From: Planctomycetia bacterium
GTDB taxonomy: Bacteria > Planctomycetota > PLA2 > JAEUHO01
Direction: 5' to 3'
NCBI GenBank assembly: GCA_030618975.1
Contig: JAUXCH010000025.1
Location: forward strand, 1-16,745
Length of the DNA: 16,745 nucleotides
How positions within the stretch are numbered: position 1 is the first letter of the stretch; each line of letters opens with the position of its first letter. The position numbers were made by a program, and so were the translations under genes. The notes beneath the pieces are model-generated. The model had not been told where the DNA came from. It searched no databases and saw only the letters and a program-made list of their open reading frames with translations. Positions 7,412 to 15,234 of this stretch are shown here, piece by piece.

Positions 7412-8659
7412 CTAGAACCGGCGCGGATCGAAGGGCCCGGCGTCGACGGTCGACTCGCCCGTTGTGATCAACTCCGCGAGCATGAGTCCCGTGGGCGGTG
7501 CGAGGGTCAGCCCGAAGTGCCAGTGCCCGCTCCCGAGCCACAGGTTGTCCAGCTTCGGCATCCTGCCGATGGCCGGTACACCGTCCGGCGTGCAGGCCCG
7601 CATGCCCGTCCAGTGCACTTCCGTCTTGCCCTCGGGCACCTGCTTCAGGTAGCGCGCCGCGACCTTCCGCAGGGCACGGATGCGCCGCGGCAGGATCTTC
7701 ATGTTGACCCCCGAGAGCTCCAGGAAGCCGGTGAAACGGATCTTCCCGTCGAAGGGGATGGCCACCGCCTCGTACTCGTTCAGAAAGAGCGTCTGGCCCG
7801 GTTTCGCCGAGGGATCGTCGATCGTGATGGCGTAGCCCTTCCCGCCCGTGATCGAGGTCTTGCTGCCGAGCTTCCTGGCGAGCTTCCCGCTCCAGCCGCC
7901 CGCGGCCAGCACGAAGTGGTCCGCGGCGAGGGTCGCACCGCTCGAGGTCTCGAGGGCTTTCAGGATGCTCCCGTCCCGGACGCCGCCCGTGATGTGGACG
8001 TCGGTTCGAAGATCCACGCCCATCGTCAGCAGTCGACGGGCCAGGCCTGTGCAGACGGTCGGCGGGTAGACGCTCGTGAATCCCTCGGTCAGCTGGACCG
8101 CGCCCACGATGTCGTCGCCGAGGAGCGGCTCGCCCTCCCGCGCCTGATCCCCCGTCAGGATCTCGACGCCTGGAGCGCCGCTGAAGGCCGTCGCGATCTT
8201 CTCAAGCTCCTTCTCCTTGATGAAGCAGGAGAGGAATCCGCCCGGATGCTCCTCGTACTCGACGCCGTCCTGCTTGTAGGTCTCGAACTGCTGCAGGGCA
8301 TCCGCGCCCAGCACCTGCATCGCCGCCTTGCCCCGGGTGTGGTTCTCCTGGGTGCACGCGAACAGCGCGCGGAAGCCCCACCCCATGATGCTCGGCAGCT
8401 TCAGGAGCGAGAACTGCAGGGGACTCTGGCCCCCGCGGGTCAGCACCCAGCCGATCCCGGCCTTCATGTGGTGGGGGTTGACCATCGGCTCCCCCGCCGC
8501 AGGGTAGACCATGCCGGCGTTGCCCGTGGAGGCCGCCCATCCGGGCTGGTGATCGTCGACCACCAGTACCGTGAGGCCTCGTTTGGCCACCTCGTAGGCC
8601 GTCGCGAGGCCGACGATCCCCGCACCGATGACCACTACGTCGTGCTTGTCCCGGGCCAC
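7412..8659 (-). CDS. dadA: D-amino-acid dehydrogenase-like FAD oxidoreductase
   Basis: The 415-residue protein opens with a Rossmann FAD motif (VVVIGAGIVGLATAYEVAKR) and then DDHQPGWAASTGNAGMV, the DadA-type segment after the first beta-alpha-beta unit. Later it has FVLAAGGWSGKLA, GGKGYAI, RFTGFLEL and a C-terminal GMRACTPDGVPAIGR with GHWHFGLTLAPPTG, all typical of the DAO/DadA family of about 415 residues. Members oxidise D-amino acids (or D-hydroxyproline, glycine or sarcosine in relatives) to imino acids and pass electrons to the respiratory chain, so dadA is a family-level symbol rather than a proven substrate. GTG 8659 is chosen because AGGAG lies six bases upstream and the FAD motif follows directly; longer in-frame starts add only low-complexity sequence. 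It heads the minus-strand operon and is divergent from the LAL regulator. Confidence 0.88.
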   Translation of the reverse strand: MARDKHDVVVIGAGIVGLATAYEVAKRGLTVLVVDDHQPGWAASTGNAGMVYPAAGEPMVNPHHMKAGIGWVLTRGGQSPLQFSLLKLPSIMGWGFRALFACTQENHTRGKAAMQVLGADALQQFETYKQDGVEYEEHPGGFLSCFIKEKELEKIATAFSGAPGVEILTGDQAREGEPLLGDDIVGAVQLTEGFTSVYPPTVCTGLARRLLTMGVDLRTDVHITGGVRDGSILKALETSSGATLAADHFVLAAGGWSGKLARKLGSKTSITGGKGYAITIDDPSAKPGQTLFLNEYEAVAIPFDGKIRFTGFLELSGVNMKILPRRIRALRKVAARYLKQVPEGKTEVHWTGMRACTPDGVPAIGRMPKLDNLWLGSGHWHFGLTLAPPTGLMLAELITTGESTVDAGPFDPRRF

Positions 8660-8834
8660 GGCTTCTCCTATCGCCAGGTTCGTGCGGCGAGTATGGAGAG
8701 GTCTGCCTCGGGGCGCATGAGCACCGGTGACCCATTCCGCTACCCATTTCGCGGCCGGAGCCAGCCGCGGAGACCTGCCCCGGCGTACTGGAGCGGGTAT
8801 CGTGGGTCCGACCCGGCCGGAGCCTGCCTCGTAC

Positions 8835-11558
8835 GTGCCCGACACCAAGTACCCCGTTCCCATCCTTCGCACGAGGCTCCACCGGCCGCAGGTGGCGCGG
8901 GACGTGGTGCTACGCGACGCGCTGCTGGAGCGGCTCGAAGACGGACGCCGGCTCCCTCTCACGCTGGTGTCGGCGCCCGCCGGGTACGGGAAGAGCACCC
9001 TCGTCTCCCGGTGGCTGGAGCGGTCCGCGGCGCCCGGAGCGTGGCTTGCGGTCGACGAGGAGGACGCGGACCTGCGGTCCTTCCTCTGCTACCTCATCGC
9101 CGCGGTGCGGACCGTCTACGCGGATGCGTGTGGCGAGACCCTGGGTCTCCTGCGCGCTCCGGACCTCCCCTCCCCCCGAGTTCTGGCGGCGCAGCTCATC
9201 AACGACCTGGACGACCTGGGGGAAGAACTGCTCCTCGTCCTGGACGACTACCACCGCCTCCGGGAGAGCGCGGTCCACGACGTGTTGAACGACGTGCTCG
9301 CGCACCCGCCACGCGGCCTTCACCTCGTGATCGTGGGGCGGCGCGACCCGCCGCTGAAGCACCGGAGCTTGCGGGCTGGGCGTCTGATGAACGAGTTCCG
9401 GGTCCAGGACCTCCAACTCACGGAGTCCGAGACGTCGGCGTTCTTCGAGCGCGCGCTCGGGCGTCGCATCGAGCCCGAGGCCGTGGCGCGGGTGCATCGG
9501 GTCACGGAGGGGTGGCCGGTGGGTCTGCGCCTCACGGCCCTGGTCCTTCGGCACCACCCCGATGCAGGCCAGGTCACAGAGGGCATCGCCGGCGACCCGG
9601 TCCAGTTGCAGGAGTACCTCCTCGAGGAGATCCTCACACACCAGCCGCCCGGGATGCGGGCGTGTCTCGAGGCCACCTCGATCCTCGACCGCTTCTGCGC
9701 GCCACTCTGCGAGGCCGTCTGCCAAGCGATTCGGGGCGTCGAGGAGCTGCTCCCCTCCGGCAAGGAGTTCGTGCAGGAACTCCAGACGTCCGGCCTGCTC
9801 ACCGTGGCGCTCGACGAGCGCGGCCAGTGGTACCGGTTCCACCACCTTTTCCAGGACCTTCTGCGACACGAGTTGAAGGAGAGGGCCTCGGCCGACGACG
9901 TCGCCGCGCTGCATCGAGCGGCCGCGCGCTGGCTCGAGACGGAGGGACTCCTCGAGGAGGCGCTGCACCACCTGCTCGAGATCGGGGAGCCCGGGGAGGC
10001 GGGAGGTCTCATCGTCCGCCGACGCCATCCCTACGTGGAGGGGGAGCAGTGGTCCCGCATCCACCACTGGCTGAGTCTCCTCTCGGCGCAGATCGTCGAC
10101 GCGGATCCGGACCTGCTCATCCTCCAGGCACGCTCGTGCGACAAGCGCGGGCACCTCAACGAAATGGGCGAGTCGCTGGACCGCGCCGAGGCGCTTCTGG
10201 CGTCGCGCGAGTCCCTGGATCCCGACGACAGCCGGCGCCTCGGCGAGGTCCTCGCGTTCCGCTGTCTGCTTCGCTATCACCAGGCCCGCGGCGAGGACGC
10301 GCTGACGGATGCGGAGCAGGCACTCGCTCTCCTGCCGGAGGAGGCCGGCAGCGAACGCGCCAACGTCATGATGACCCTGTGCGCGGCACAGCAGATGGTC
10401 GGGAGGGTCCAGCAGGGCCTGGAGATGCTGTACGACGCGCTGCAGCGCGATGCGACGAAGGCTCCGACGTATCACGGGCGACTTCTCCAGACACTGGCGT
10501 TCATGCAGTGGATGGATGCGGACCTCCAGGGCCTGGTCCGCACGGCGCGCACGATGGGAGAGGTGGGCCGGGAGCACTCGCTCCCCGAGACGACCACCAT
10601 GGCGCACTACTTCCAGGGCGCCGCGCTGTACCACCTCAACGAGCTCGAATCCGCCGCCGCGGCGCTCCGCCCGGTGGCCGACGATCCGCACGGGCCGAGC
10701 TTCTTCATGCACCTCATGAGCGTGGAGGCGTCAGCCCTGATCCACGAGGCGGGGGGGCGAAGTGAGGTGGCCCGTCGTCTTGTCGATGCGCTCAGCGAAC
10801 ACCTCCTGCGGGCGGGCAACACGACCTACCTCCCGCACGTGCAGGCGCTCCAGGCCGCACTCGACCTCCGTCAGGACCGTGTCGCGTCGGCGGTCCGCTG
10901 GGCGCACGCGTTCGAGACGGGGCAGACCACGGCCGGCTACCACTTCTCCGTCCCCGAGACGACGGTCGCCCGCATATGGCTGCAGGAGGGCACCCCCGAC
11001 GCCCTCGCGAAGGCGGAGGCCCTGCTGGCGCGTCTCTACGCGTTCTTCGAGAGCACACACAACATCCGGTTCCGGACGGAGGTGCTGGCGCTGCAGGCGT
11101 TGGTCCACGAGGCGAAGGGCGACCGCAAGGATGCCGATGCCCGGCTCGAGGAGGCGATCCGCCTCGCCCTGCCGGGCGGGTGGCTGCGCCTGTTCGCCGA
11201 CCTGGGACCGCCGCTCGTGCCGGTGCTCAACCGCGTATCCGTAGACCCCGAGGGGCTCAAGTACGTGGGGCGCATCCTGACCGCCTTCCAGGCCATCGAG
11301 TCAACCGACACGCCCACCCGGGGCGCGCGCGCCGCTTCCACCGGTCGTCGCATGCTGCTCGATCCGCTCACCGAGCGGGAGTTGGAGGTACTCGGCCTGC
11401 TCGCGGAGCGGTTGACGAACAAGGAGATCGCGGCGCGCCTCTACATCGCGCCCGCGACCGTCCGGCGTCACACGGAGAACATCTACTCCAAGCTGGGCGT
11501 TCACGGGCGCCGCGAAGCGGTTGCGAAGGCGCAAGGCCTGGGGATGCTGCCGGTGTAG
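8835..11558 (+). CDS. MalT/LAL-type LuxR family transcriptional regulator
   Basis: About 907 residues, the usual size of large ATP-binding LuxR (LAL/MalT) regulators. From GTG 8835 the protein reads VPDTKYPVPILRTRLHRP, the standard opening of this family. An earlier in-frame start at 8727 adds 36 low-complexity residues and would leave only 67 bp for two divergent promoters. Walker A is SAPAGYGKST (about residues 46-55), Walker B LLLVLDDYH (about 132-140), followed by EGWPVGLRL of the STAND ATPase arm. The centre is an all-helical TPR-like repeat region. The last 65 residues form the LuxR helix-turn-helix: LTERELEVLGLL, then NKEIAARLYIAPATVRRHTENIYSKL. Such proteins bind an inducer and ATP, oligomerise and activate transcription. 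Probable targets are the adjacent racemase genes and the divergent dehydrogenase operon; the inducer is unknown. Confidence 0.93.
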   Translation: MPDTKYPVPILRTRLHRPQVARDVVLRDALLERLEDGRRLPLTLVSAPAGYGKSTLVSRWLERSAAPGAWLAVDEEDADLRSFLCYLIAAVRTVYADACGETLGLLRAPDLPSPRVLAAQLINDLDDLGEELLLVLDDYHRLRESAVHDVLNDVLAHPPRGLHLVIVGRRDPPLKHRSLRAGRLMNEFRVQDLQLTESETSAFFERALGRRIEPEAVARVHRVTEGWPVGLRLTALVLRHHPDAGQVTEGIAGDPVQLQEYLLEEILTHQPPGMRACLEATSILDRFCAPLCEAVCQAIRGVEELLPSGKEFVQELQTSGLLTVALDERGQWYRFHHLFQDLLRHELKERASADDVAALHRAAARWLETEGLLEEALHHLLEIGEPGEAGGLIVRRRHPYVEGEQWSRIHHWLSLLSAQIVDADPDLLILQARSCDKRGHLNEMGESLDRAEALLASRESLDPDDSRRLGEVLAFRCLLRYHQARGEDALTDAEQALALLPEEAGSERANVMMTLCAAQQMVGRVQQGLEMLYDALQRDATKAPTYHGRLLQTLAFMQWMDADLQGLVRTARTMGEVGREHSLPETTTMAHYFQGAALYHLNELESAAAALRPVADDPHGPSFFMHLMSVEASALIHEAGGRSEVARRLVDALSEHLLRAGNTTYLPHVQALQAALDLRQDRVASAVRWAHAFETGQTTAGYHFSVPETTVARIWLQEGTPDALAKAEALLARLYAFFESTHNIRFRTEVLALQALVHEAKGDRKDADARLEEAIRLALPGGWLRLFADLGPPLVPVLNRVSVDPEGLKYVGRILTAFQAIESTDTPTRGARAASTGRRMLLDPLTERELEVLGLLAERLTNKEIAARLYIAPATVRRHTENIYSKLGVHGRREAVAKAQGLGMLPV

Positions 11559-11642
11559 TGCGGCGGCTCCGCCACGAATGGGTACCTCTTTGGGTCATGG
11601 CGACTCATGCGCCCGCGGATGGTTCACCCTAGTGTCGCGTCG

Positions 11643-11888
11643 ATGGCAGATTCGAAGCCCAGGTCCGGCCCCGCTGTCTACCGGATTCGCGTTCGAGGCT
11701 GCCTCGACCCGCAGCAGTCGGGGCGGTTCGAAGGACTGAGCATCAGCGAGTCGCCCGGCGACGGGAGCGGGCCGGAGACCATCCTGGTCGGCCGCCTGCT
11801 GGACCAGGCGGACCTGGCCGGGGTGCTCGCCACCCTGTTCGACCTCCGTCTTCCCGTGATTGCCGTGGAGTGCCTCGCCGACGGCTGA
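11643..11888 (+). CDS. Small conserved-type protein, 81 aa
   Basis: The predicted protein has YRIRVRGCLDPQQSGRFEGL, then a strand-rich middle with TILVGRLLDQADLAGVLATL and a C-terminal DLRLPVIAVECL. I recall short bacterial proteins of the same plan (a beta-strand start with RVxGxLD, then GxxxDQAxLxGLLxxLxDLxLP) annotated as hypothetical, often encoded beside regulators. No function is known to me. ATG 11643 is chosen because it removes 12 residues lacking similarity to that plan; no strong ribosome site is visible. It starts 84 bp after the LAL regulator stop and ends 18 bp before the likely racemase start, so it probably shares their transcript. Its small compact domain could be a ligand-binding or accessory partner (inference). 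Confidence 0.65.
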   Translation: MADSKPRSGPAVYRIRVRGCLDPQQSGRFEGLSISESPGDGSGPETILVGRLLDQADLAGVLATLFDLRLPVIAVECLADG

Positions 11889-11894
11889 GTGTGC

Positions 11895-11900
11895 GAGGAG
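11895..11900 (+). promoter_or_regulatory. Ribosome binding site deciding the racemase start
   Basis: GAGGAG lies six bases before GTG 11907. The alternative GTG at 11889 directly abuts the previous stop codon and has no such site, so the downstream start is preferred. Confidence 0.65.
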
Positions 11901-11906
11901 CAGAAC

Positions 11907-12698
11907 GTGCAGAAGCAGAGCGATTCCAGGGAGTGGGTCACGGAACAGGTCGGCTACGGCGACGGCGAGGTCCATTGGCGAGAGGGCCGTGGAGTCGGCG
12001 GCGCCGCCGTTGGTGTCATTCAGCTGAAGGCGAACATCCCGATGGTGCCCGGCAACATGGGGAACGCCTGCACGTTCCCCTTTGCGCTGCTCTATCAGCC
12101 CATGGAGGTGAGCGGGGAGATGGTCGTCTCCTCCGAGCCCCACCCCGAGGTGATCCAGCGCGCGATCGGGGCGGCCCGGGAGCTCGAGCGCCAGGGCGTG
12201 CGTGCCGTCATGGGGAACTGCGGTTTCTTTGCGAACTACCAACCCGAGGTCGCGGAGGCGATCACGGTGCCGTTCTTCTCCTCCAGTCTGCTCCAGATCC
12301 CGAACCTCCTCACCTCGATCGGATCCTCGCAGAAGGTCGGAGTGATCACCGCGGACGGACCGAAGCTCACGGCCGCTCCCGCGCTCGAGAAGTGCGGCGT
12401 GATCGACCGGGGACGCGTGGTCATCGTCGGGGCCGAGGGCGAGACCGAGATGCAGAGGATCCTGAACACCGAGGGCCGCTACGACCCGGGAAAGCTCGAG
12501 GAGCAGCTGACGACCGTCGCGAAGCGAATGGTGGAGCAGGATCCGAGCATCGCCGTCATCCTGCTGGAATGCACTGAGCTGGCGCCCCATGGCCACGCCA
12601 TCCAGGCCGCCGTGCGTCGCCCGGTCTGGGACTTTCCGACACTGGTGAACTGGGTGTACGCCGGACTGGTGCGTCGGCCGTTCACGGGCTTCGTGTAG
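11907..12698 (+). CDS. Aspartate/glutamate racemase family enzyme
   Basis: The 263-residue protein has the two-cysteine arrangement of the PLP-independent Asp/Glu racemase superfamily: GNCGFF with Cys105 in the first half and LLECTEL with Cys222 in the second. It also has GVIQLKANIPMVPGNMGN near the start and FFSSSLLQIPNLL after the first Cys. In this superfamily the two thiols act as acid and base on opposite faces of the substrate. Relatives include aspartate, glutamate and hydantoin racemases, maleate isomerase and arylmalonate decarboxylase. Both Cys being present favours a racemase over the decarboxylase. Substrate is not determined. It follows the 81-aa gene closely and lies near a D-amino-acid dehydrogenase, which together would allow an L-amino acid to be racemised and the D-form oxidised (inference). 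Start choice rests on the GAGGAG site. Confidence 0.87.
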   Translation: MQKQSDSREWVTEQVGYGDGEVHWREGRGVGGAAVGVIQLKANIPMVPGNMGNACTFPFALLYQPMEVSGEMVVSSEPHPEVIQRAIGAARELERQGVRAVMGNCGFFANYQPEVAEAITVPFFSSSLLQIPNLLTSIGSSQKVGVITADGPKLTAAPALEKCGVIDRGRVVIVGAEGETEMQRILNTEGRYDPGKLEEQLTTVAKRMVEQDPSIAVILLECTELAPHGHAIQAAVRRPVWDFPTLVNWVYAGLVRRPFTGFV

Positions 12699-12712
12699 GG
12701 AGAGTGGACGCC

Positions 12713-12850
12713 ATGACGACGATTGCCTTCGTTCCCGATAGCGACACAGCGGCCGCGGTCGTCGTTTGGACGCGAGCCTTTGCCGACGAGGCGGCGCCGC
12801 AGGAATACTTGGCCAGGTGTATGGGCCAGGAGTCTTGGGTGGCCTTGTGA
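12713..12850 (+). CDS. Short ORF, 45 aa, possibly the stub of a longer gene
   Basis: ATG 12713 lies 14 bp after the racemase stop, with GGAGAG eight bases before it, so it looks like a normal next gene in the transcript. It reads MTTIAFVPDSDTAAAVVVWT and stops after 45 codons at TGA 12850. The beginning resembles the first beta strand and helix of a nucleotide-binding or universal-stress-like domain, but this is too short to assign. The last third has a different character (QEYLARCMGQESWVAL), which suggests a frameshift or deletion ended a longer gene just before tRNA-Arg. It may instead be a genuine small protein. Confidence 0.4.
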   Translation: MTTIAFVPDSDTAAAVVVWTRAFADEAAPQEYLARCMGQESWVAL

Positions 12851-12881
12851 TGCGGCCGAACGTCCCTTCCGCGCTGGAGCG

Positions 12882-12958
12882 TGGCACCCCGGGCAGGACT
12901 CGAACCTGCGACCTTCGGATTAGAAATCCGGTGCTCTATCCAGCTGAGCTACCGGGGC
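12882..12958 (-). tRNA. tRNA-Arg (anticodon UCU)
   Basis: Read on the minus strand this is a 77-nt cloverleaf. The acceptor GCCCCGG pairs with CCGGGGT (first pair G-U), the D arm is AGCTCAGCTGGATAGAGC, the anticodon stem CCGGA/TCCGG encloses loop TTTCTAA with anticodon TCT, and the T arm has GGTTCGAGTCC. The terminal CCA is encoded. It reads AGA codons (and possibly AGG). It follows the prolyl isomerase gene on the same strand, with a hairpin between them. Confidence 0.97.
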
Positions 12959-12981
12959 GCGCGTTCCACGTTGTTCGGCGG

Positions 12982-12987
12982 AGTATA
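12982..12987 (-). promoter_or_regulatory. Possible -10 element for tRNA-Arg
   Basis: TATACT on the minus strand lies 23 bases before the tRNA 5' end and is the best -10 match in the gap. No convincing -35 is seen; the upstream region is the GC-rich hairpin. It is offered as a weak candidate. Confidence 0.25.
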
Positions 12988-12990
12988 GCG

Positions 12991-13019
12991 CGGCGGCGTG
13001 GCGGGACAGGACGCCGCCG
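12991..13019 (-). terminator. Hairpin after the prolyl isomerase gene
   Basis: CGGCGGCGT (12991-12999) is a perfect inverted repeat of ACGCCGCCG (13011-13019) with an 11-nt loop, starting 16 bases past the stop codon at 13036. No T-run follows, as is common in high-GC genomes, so termination activity is plausible but unproved. Confidence 0.5.
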
Positions 13020-13035
13020 GAGTGGATGGAACAGG

Positions 13036-14097
13036 TCAGTTCATGCGGTACAGGATGTGGAAGCCCTCTCGGGACTCCACGACCTCGCTCGCGATGTGGC
13101 CCGGCTCCGTGGCGAGAATGGCTGCCTCCATCTCGGGGATGAGCTGGCCGTTCGTGATGGCTCCGATCCACCCCTGGGTGGCGACGGTGCTGATCTCGTC
13201 GCTGTTGCGGCGGACGGCTTCCGCCCACTTCGACGTGTCGCCGCCGATTTCCGCGAAGACCTTTTCGGCCAGGGCCTTGGCATCCGCCTTGGTCCGCGAC
13301 ACGGAAAGCGCCCGGTTCGGGGTCTCCACGTGCTGGATGAGGATGTGTCGGATCTGCGAGCGGAGGTACACACCGCGACGTGCCACGACGAACGCGCCGG
13401 GAACCTCGCCGACGGGGGCTAGCTCTCCAGGCTGCGCCTGGCTGACGATTCCGTAGATGCCCTTCTGTCCCCCGTCGTCGTGCGCGTTGGCAATGAACAA
13501 GTCGGAGCGCGGGGACGGCACGGTCGAATACCGGAGAGCCGCGTCCTCCAGCGTGAGCTCGCCCTTCTGGACCTTGTCCCACGCCTCCCTGGCCTTGGCT
13601 TCCGCGTCGGCCTTCGACGGTTCCTCCCCGTGTTCTCCCCACGGGATGAAGAACCCGTAGGCGGGGATGACGAGGCCCCGTTCGATCTCTCGAGCTTCCT
13701 GGAACGTGTGGCGGTAGACGAAGTGCGCGCCCTTCTCCGTCTCGACGGGACCACCGTACTGGCCGGGCGGAAGGGCCTGCACGGCTCCCGCGAACGAGTC
13801 CTTTTTCTCCGGGCGCAGGAATCCGAGCCATCCTCCACGCGCGGCGGTCTTCTCGTTGTCGGACTTGCTTCTGGCGACCTCGTCGAACGGCGTTCCGGCG
13901 CGCAGCTCCTCGAGAGTCTGGATGACCTTGGCCACCATGGCCGAGGGGTTCTGCTCGTCGAAGAGGATCAGGATGTGGGAGACGGCGTAGGTGAAGTTGT
14001 CCTCCGGCAGTGCCGGCGCGGACGAGGTGGCGCCATTCCCGCACGAAGCGAGGAGGAGGAGTGCGAGGAGAATCGGGAGGAGGGGGGTACGAGCCAT
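13036..14097 (-). CDS. Parvulin-type peptidyl-prolyl isomerase lipoprotein
   Basis: The 353-residue protein has a lipoprotein signal ending LLASC (Cys19). Residues 37-130 form one rotamase-like domain: SHILILF, then FDEVARSKSDNEKTAARGGW and GPVETEKGAHFVYRH. Residues 249-353 form a second: RHILIQHVE, WAEAVRRNSDE, QGWIG and a C-terminal EVVESREGFHILYRM. The region between (about 143-240) has the same alternation of KAREAWDKVQKGE, DLF and ARRGVY and may be a degenerate third copy. Proteins of this PrsA/SurA-like kind assist folding of exported proteins by isomerising Xaa-Pro bonds; the anchor would place it facing the periplasm. It starts 22 bp after the SNase-like gene, so they are probably co-transcribed, and tRNA-Arg follows. 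GGAG lies 11 bases before the ATG. Confidence 0.9.
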   Translation of the reverse strand: MARTPLLPILLALLLLASCGNGATSSAPALPEDNFTYAVSHILILFDEQNPSAMVAKVIQTLEELRAGTPFDEVARSKSDNEKTAARGGWLGFLRPEKKDSFAGAVQALPPGQYGGPVETEKGAHFVYRHTFQEAREIERGLVIPAYGFFIPWGEHGEEPSKADAEAKAREAWDKVQKGELTLEDAALRYSTVPSPRSDLFIANAHDDGGQKGIYGIVSQAQPGELAPVGEVPGAFVVARRGVYLRSQIRHILIQHVETPNRALSVSRTKADAKALAEKVFAEIGGDTSKWAEAVRRNSDEISTVATQGWIGAITNGQLIPEMEAAILATEPGHIASEVVESREGFHILYRMN

Positions 14098-14119
14098 GGT
14101 CGTTTGATCTCCGTCGGCC

Positions 14120-15169
14120 CTAGTTCGTTCCTATCTGTGTAGCACGTTCGACAAGGATCTGGGGCCGGTTCCGGTACAGCGTGACGTTCCCGGTCACCGT
14201 CACGAAGCGGTGGCGGAGGGCCTCGTGGTCGAGACCGTCCCAGACTGCGACGTCGAAGAGGACCACCGGGAAGTCGAGCCGCGGGAGGTGCCGAAGCCAG
14301 AGGATGCGCGGTAGGCCCTCGTCCTTGCGGGCCCGCAGCAGGCCGAACACGGTGGCCTCCCGGCCGACCAGACCGCGCAGGCGTGCGTCCGCGCTCGGGT
14401 CGTCGAGCGACACGTGCCCGGGAGCGTCCTCTCGAGCCCGCCACCGGTCCACCTGGTCCGCCCGGGCGTGCCACCAGTCGAGGCGCTCCTCGTAGTCCGG
14501 GTAGTGGTCGGGCCCGGTCTCGGACCAGATGCCGCGGCGCCGGGCACGGGCGCGTTTCTCGGCACGCGCCAGACGACGATCGAAGCGCCGGCTGCGTCCG
14601 TACTTGACGAAGTACGGGGAGTGGCCCTGCTCGATGAGGGCCTCGGAGAGAAGGACGTCTCCCTCGGGCCCGAGCAGGACGACGTGGGCGAGCGTCCGGC
14701 CGTAGTTGTCGACGTCGCTTGCGATCACGCTGTCGCGCTCCAGGCGGACCTGCCCCGCGGTCGCCACCAGGGCGCGTGCCGCGTCGCGGGCAGCTTCTCC
14801 CGCGGGCGTTGGGAACTTCACGGGCACGGCCGCGTCGCCGCGACGCGCTCGCGTGTACGCCGCGAAGTCACGTTCCGCCTCCTCGCGCGTGCGCGGCGAC
14901 TTGAAGAGCTCCTCGCAGTCGACACCGAGCACGCGTACCGGGCCGCGGTCGGGGAGGCGCAGCGTATCCCCGTCGGTGACGACCTCCGGGCCGACCACGA
15001 ACGTGCCCAGGTCGAGCTCGGGCGGCGGCGGGCCGAGGGGTTCGAGCCCGTTCTCCTCGTCGTGTGGGCTGGCGAGAACGAACAGCGTCACGGTGGTGAG
15101 GAGAACTGCGAGCACGAAGCCGCCCGCAGCCGGATGGGGGCGCGGGCGGGTTTCGATCGGAGGCGGCAC
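14120..15169 (-). CDS. Membrane-anchored staphylococcal-nuclease-like protein
   Basis: The 349-residue protein has one N-terminal membrane segment (about 16-34, FVLAVLLTTVTLFVLA), then a Pro-rich linker, and an SNase domain from about residue 57. Family landmarks are DGDT at 66-69, VRVLGVDCEE with Arg79, Asp84 and Glu87, and YGRTLAHV with Arg158. These align with the catalytic Arg35, Asp40, Glu43 and Arg87 of staphylococcal nuclease, so activity is plausible. It continues through EALIEQGHSPYF and RARRRGIW as in other members. A further ~110 residues end in a strand-rich FVTVTGNVTLYRNRPQILVE, like an OB-fold. Such proteins cleave DNA or RNA with calcium, here on the periplasmic side. GTG 15169 is the first start giving a basic N-terminus before the membrane segment; its ribosome site is weak. 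It is divergent from the gene at 15235. Confidence 0.85.
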   Translation of the reverse strand: MPPPIETRPRPHPAAGGFVLAVLLTTVTLFVLASPHDEENGLEPLGPPPPELDLGTFVVGPEVVTDGDTLRLPDRGPVRVLGVDCEELFKSPRTREEAERDFAAYTRARRGDAAVPVKFPTPAGEAARDAARALVATAGQVRLERDSVIASDVDNYGRTLAHVVLLGPEGDVLLSEALIEQGHSPYFVKYGRSRRFDRRLARAEKRARARRRGIWSETGPDHYPDYEERLDWWHARADQVDRWRAREDAPGHVSLDDPSADARLRGLVGREATVFGLLRARKDEGLPRILWLRHLPRLDFPVVLFDVAVWDGLDHEALRHRFVTVTGNVTLYRNRPQILVERATQIGTN

Positions 15170-15234
15170 CGCGAGATCCTACTGCGAGAGGGGTCCACGC
15201 CTGGCAGCCCCGCCGTTCGGCAGAGCCGGCTCCC

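Noticed and set aside
8910..10712. A 600-codon minus-strand frame opposite the LAL regulator
   Set aside because: It is the antisense shadow of the regulator; the plus strand encodes Walker A, Walker B and the LuxR helix-turn-helix.
6524..10765. A plus-strand open frame of about 1,400 codons
   Set aside because: It runs antisense through the cytochrome and dehydrogenase genes and out of frame through the regulator. Its translation is low-complexity Arg/Gly/Pro/Ala with no domain, while the real genes show clear motifs.
11558..11575. Small hairpin right after the regulator stop
   Set aside because: Only four to five pairs with a tiny loop and no T-run; too weak to call a terminator.
11595..12887. 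A 430-codon minus-strand frame opposite the racemase
   Set aside because: It spans intergenic DNA and antisense of two well-supported genes and has no recognisable domain.
12766..13422. Plus-strand frame containing GRTRTCDLRIRNP
   Set aside because: This peptide is the familiar spurious translation of the complement of a tRNA gene, here tRNA-Arg; the rest is antisense of the prolyl isomerase.
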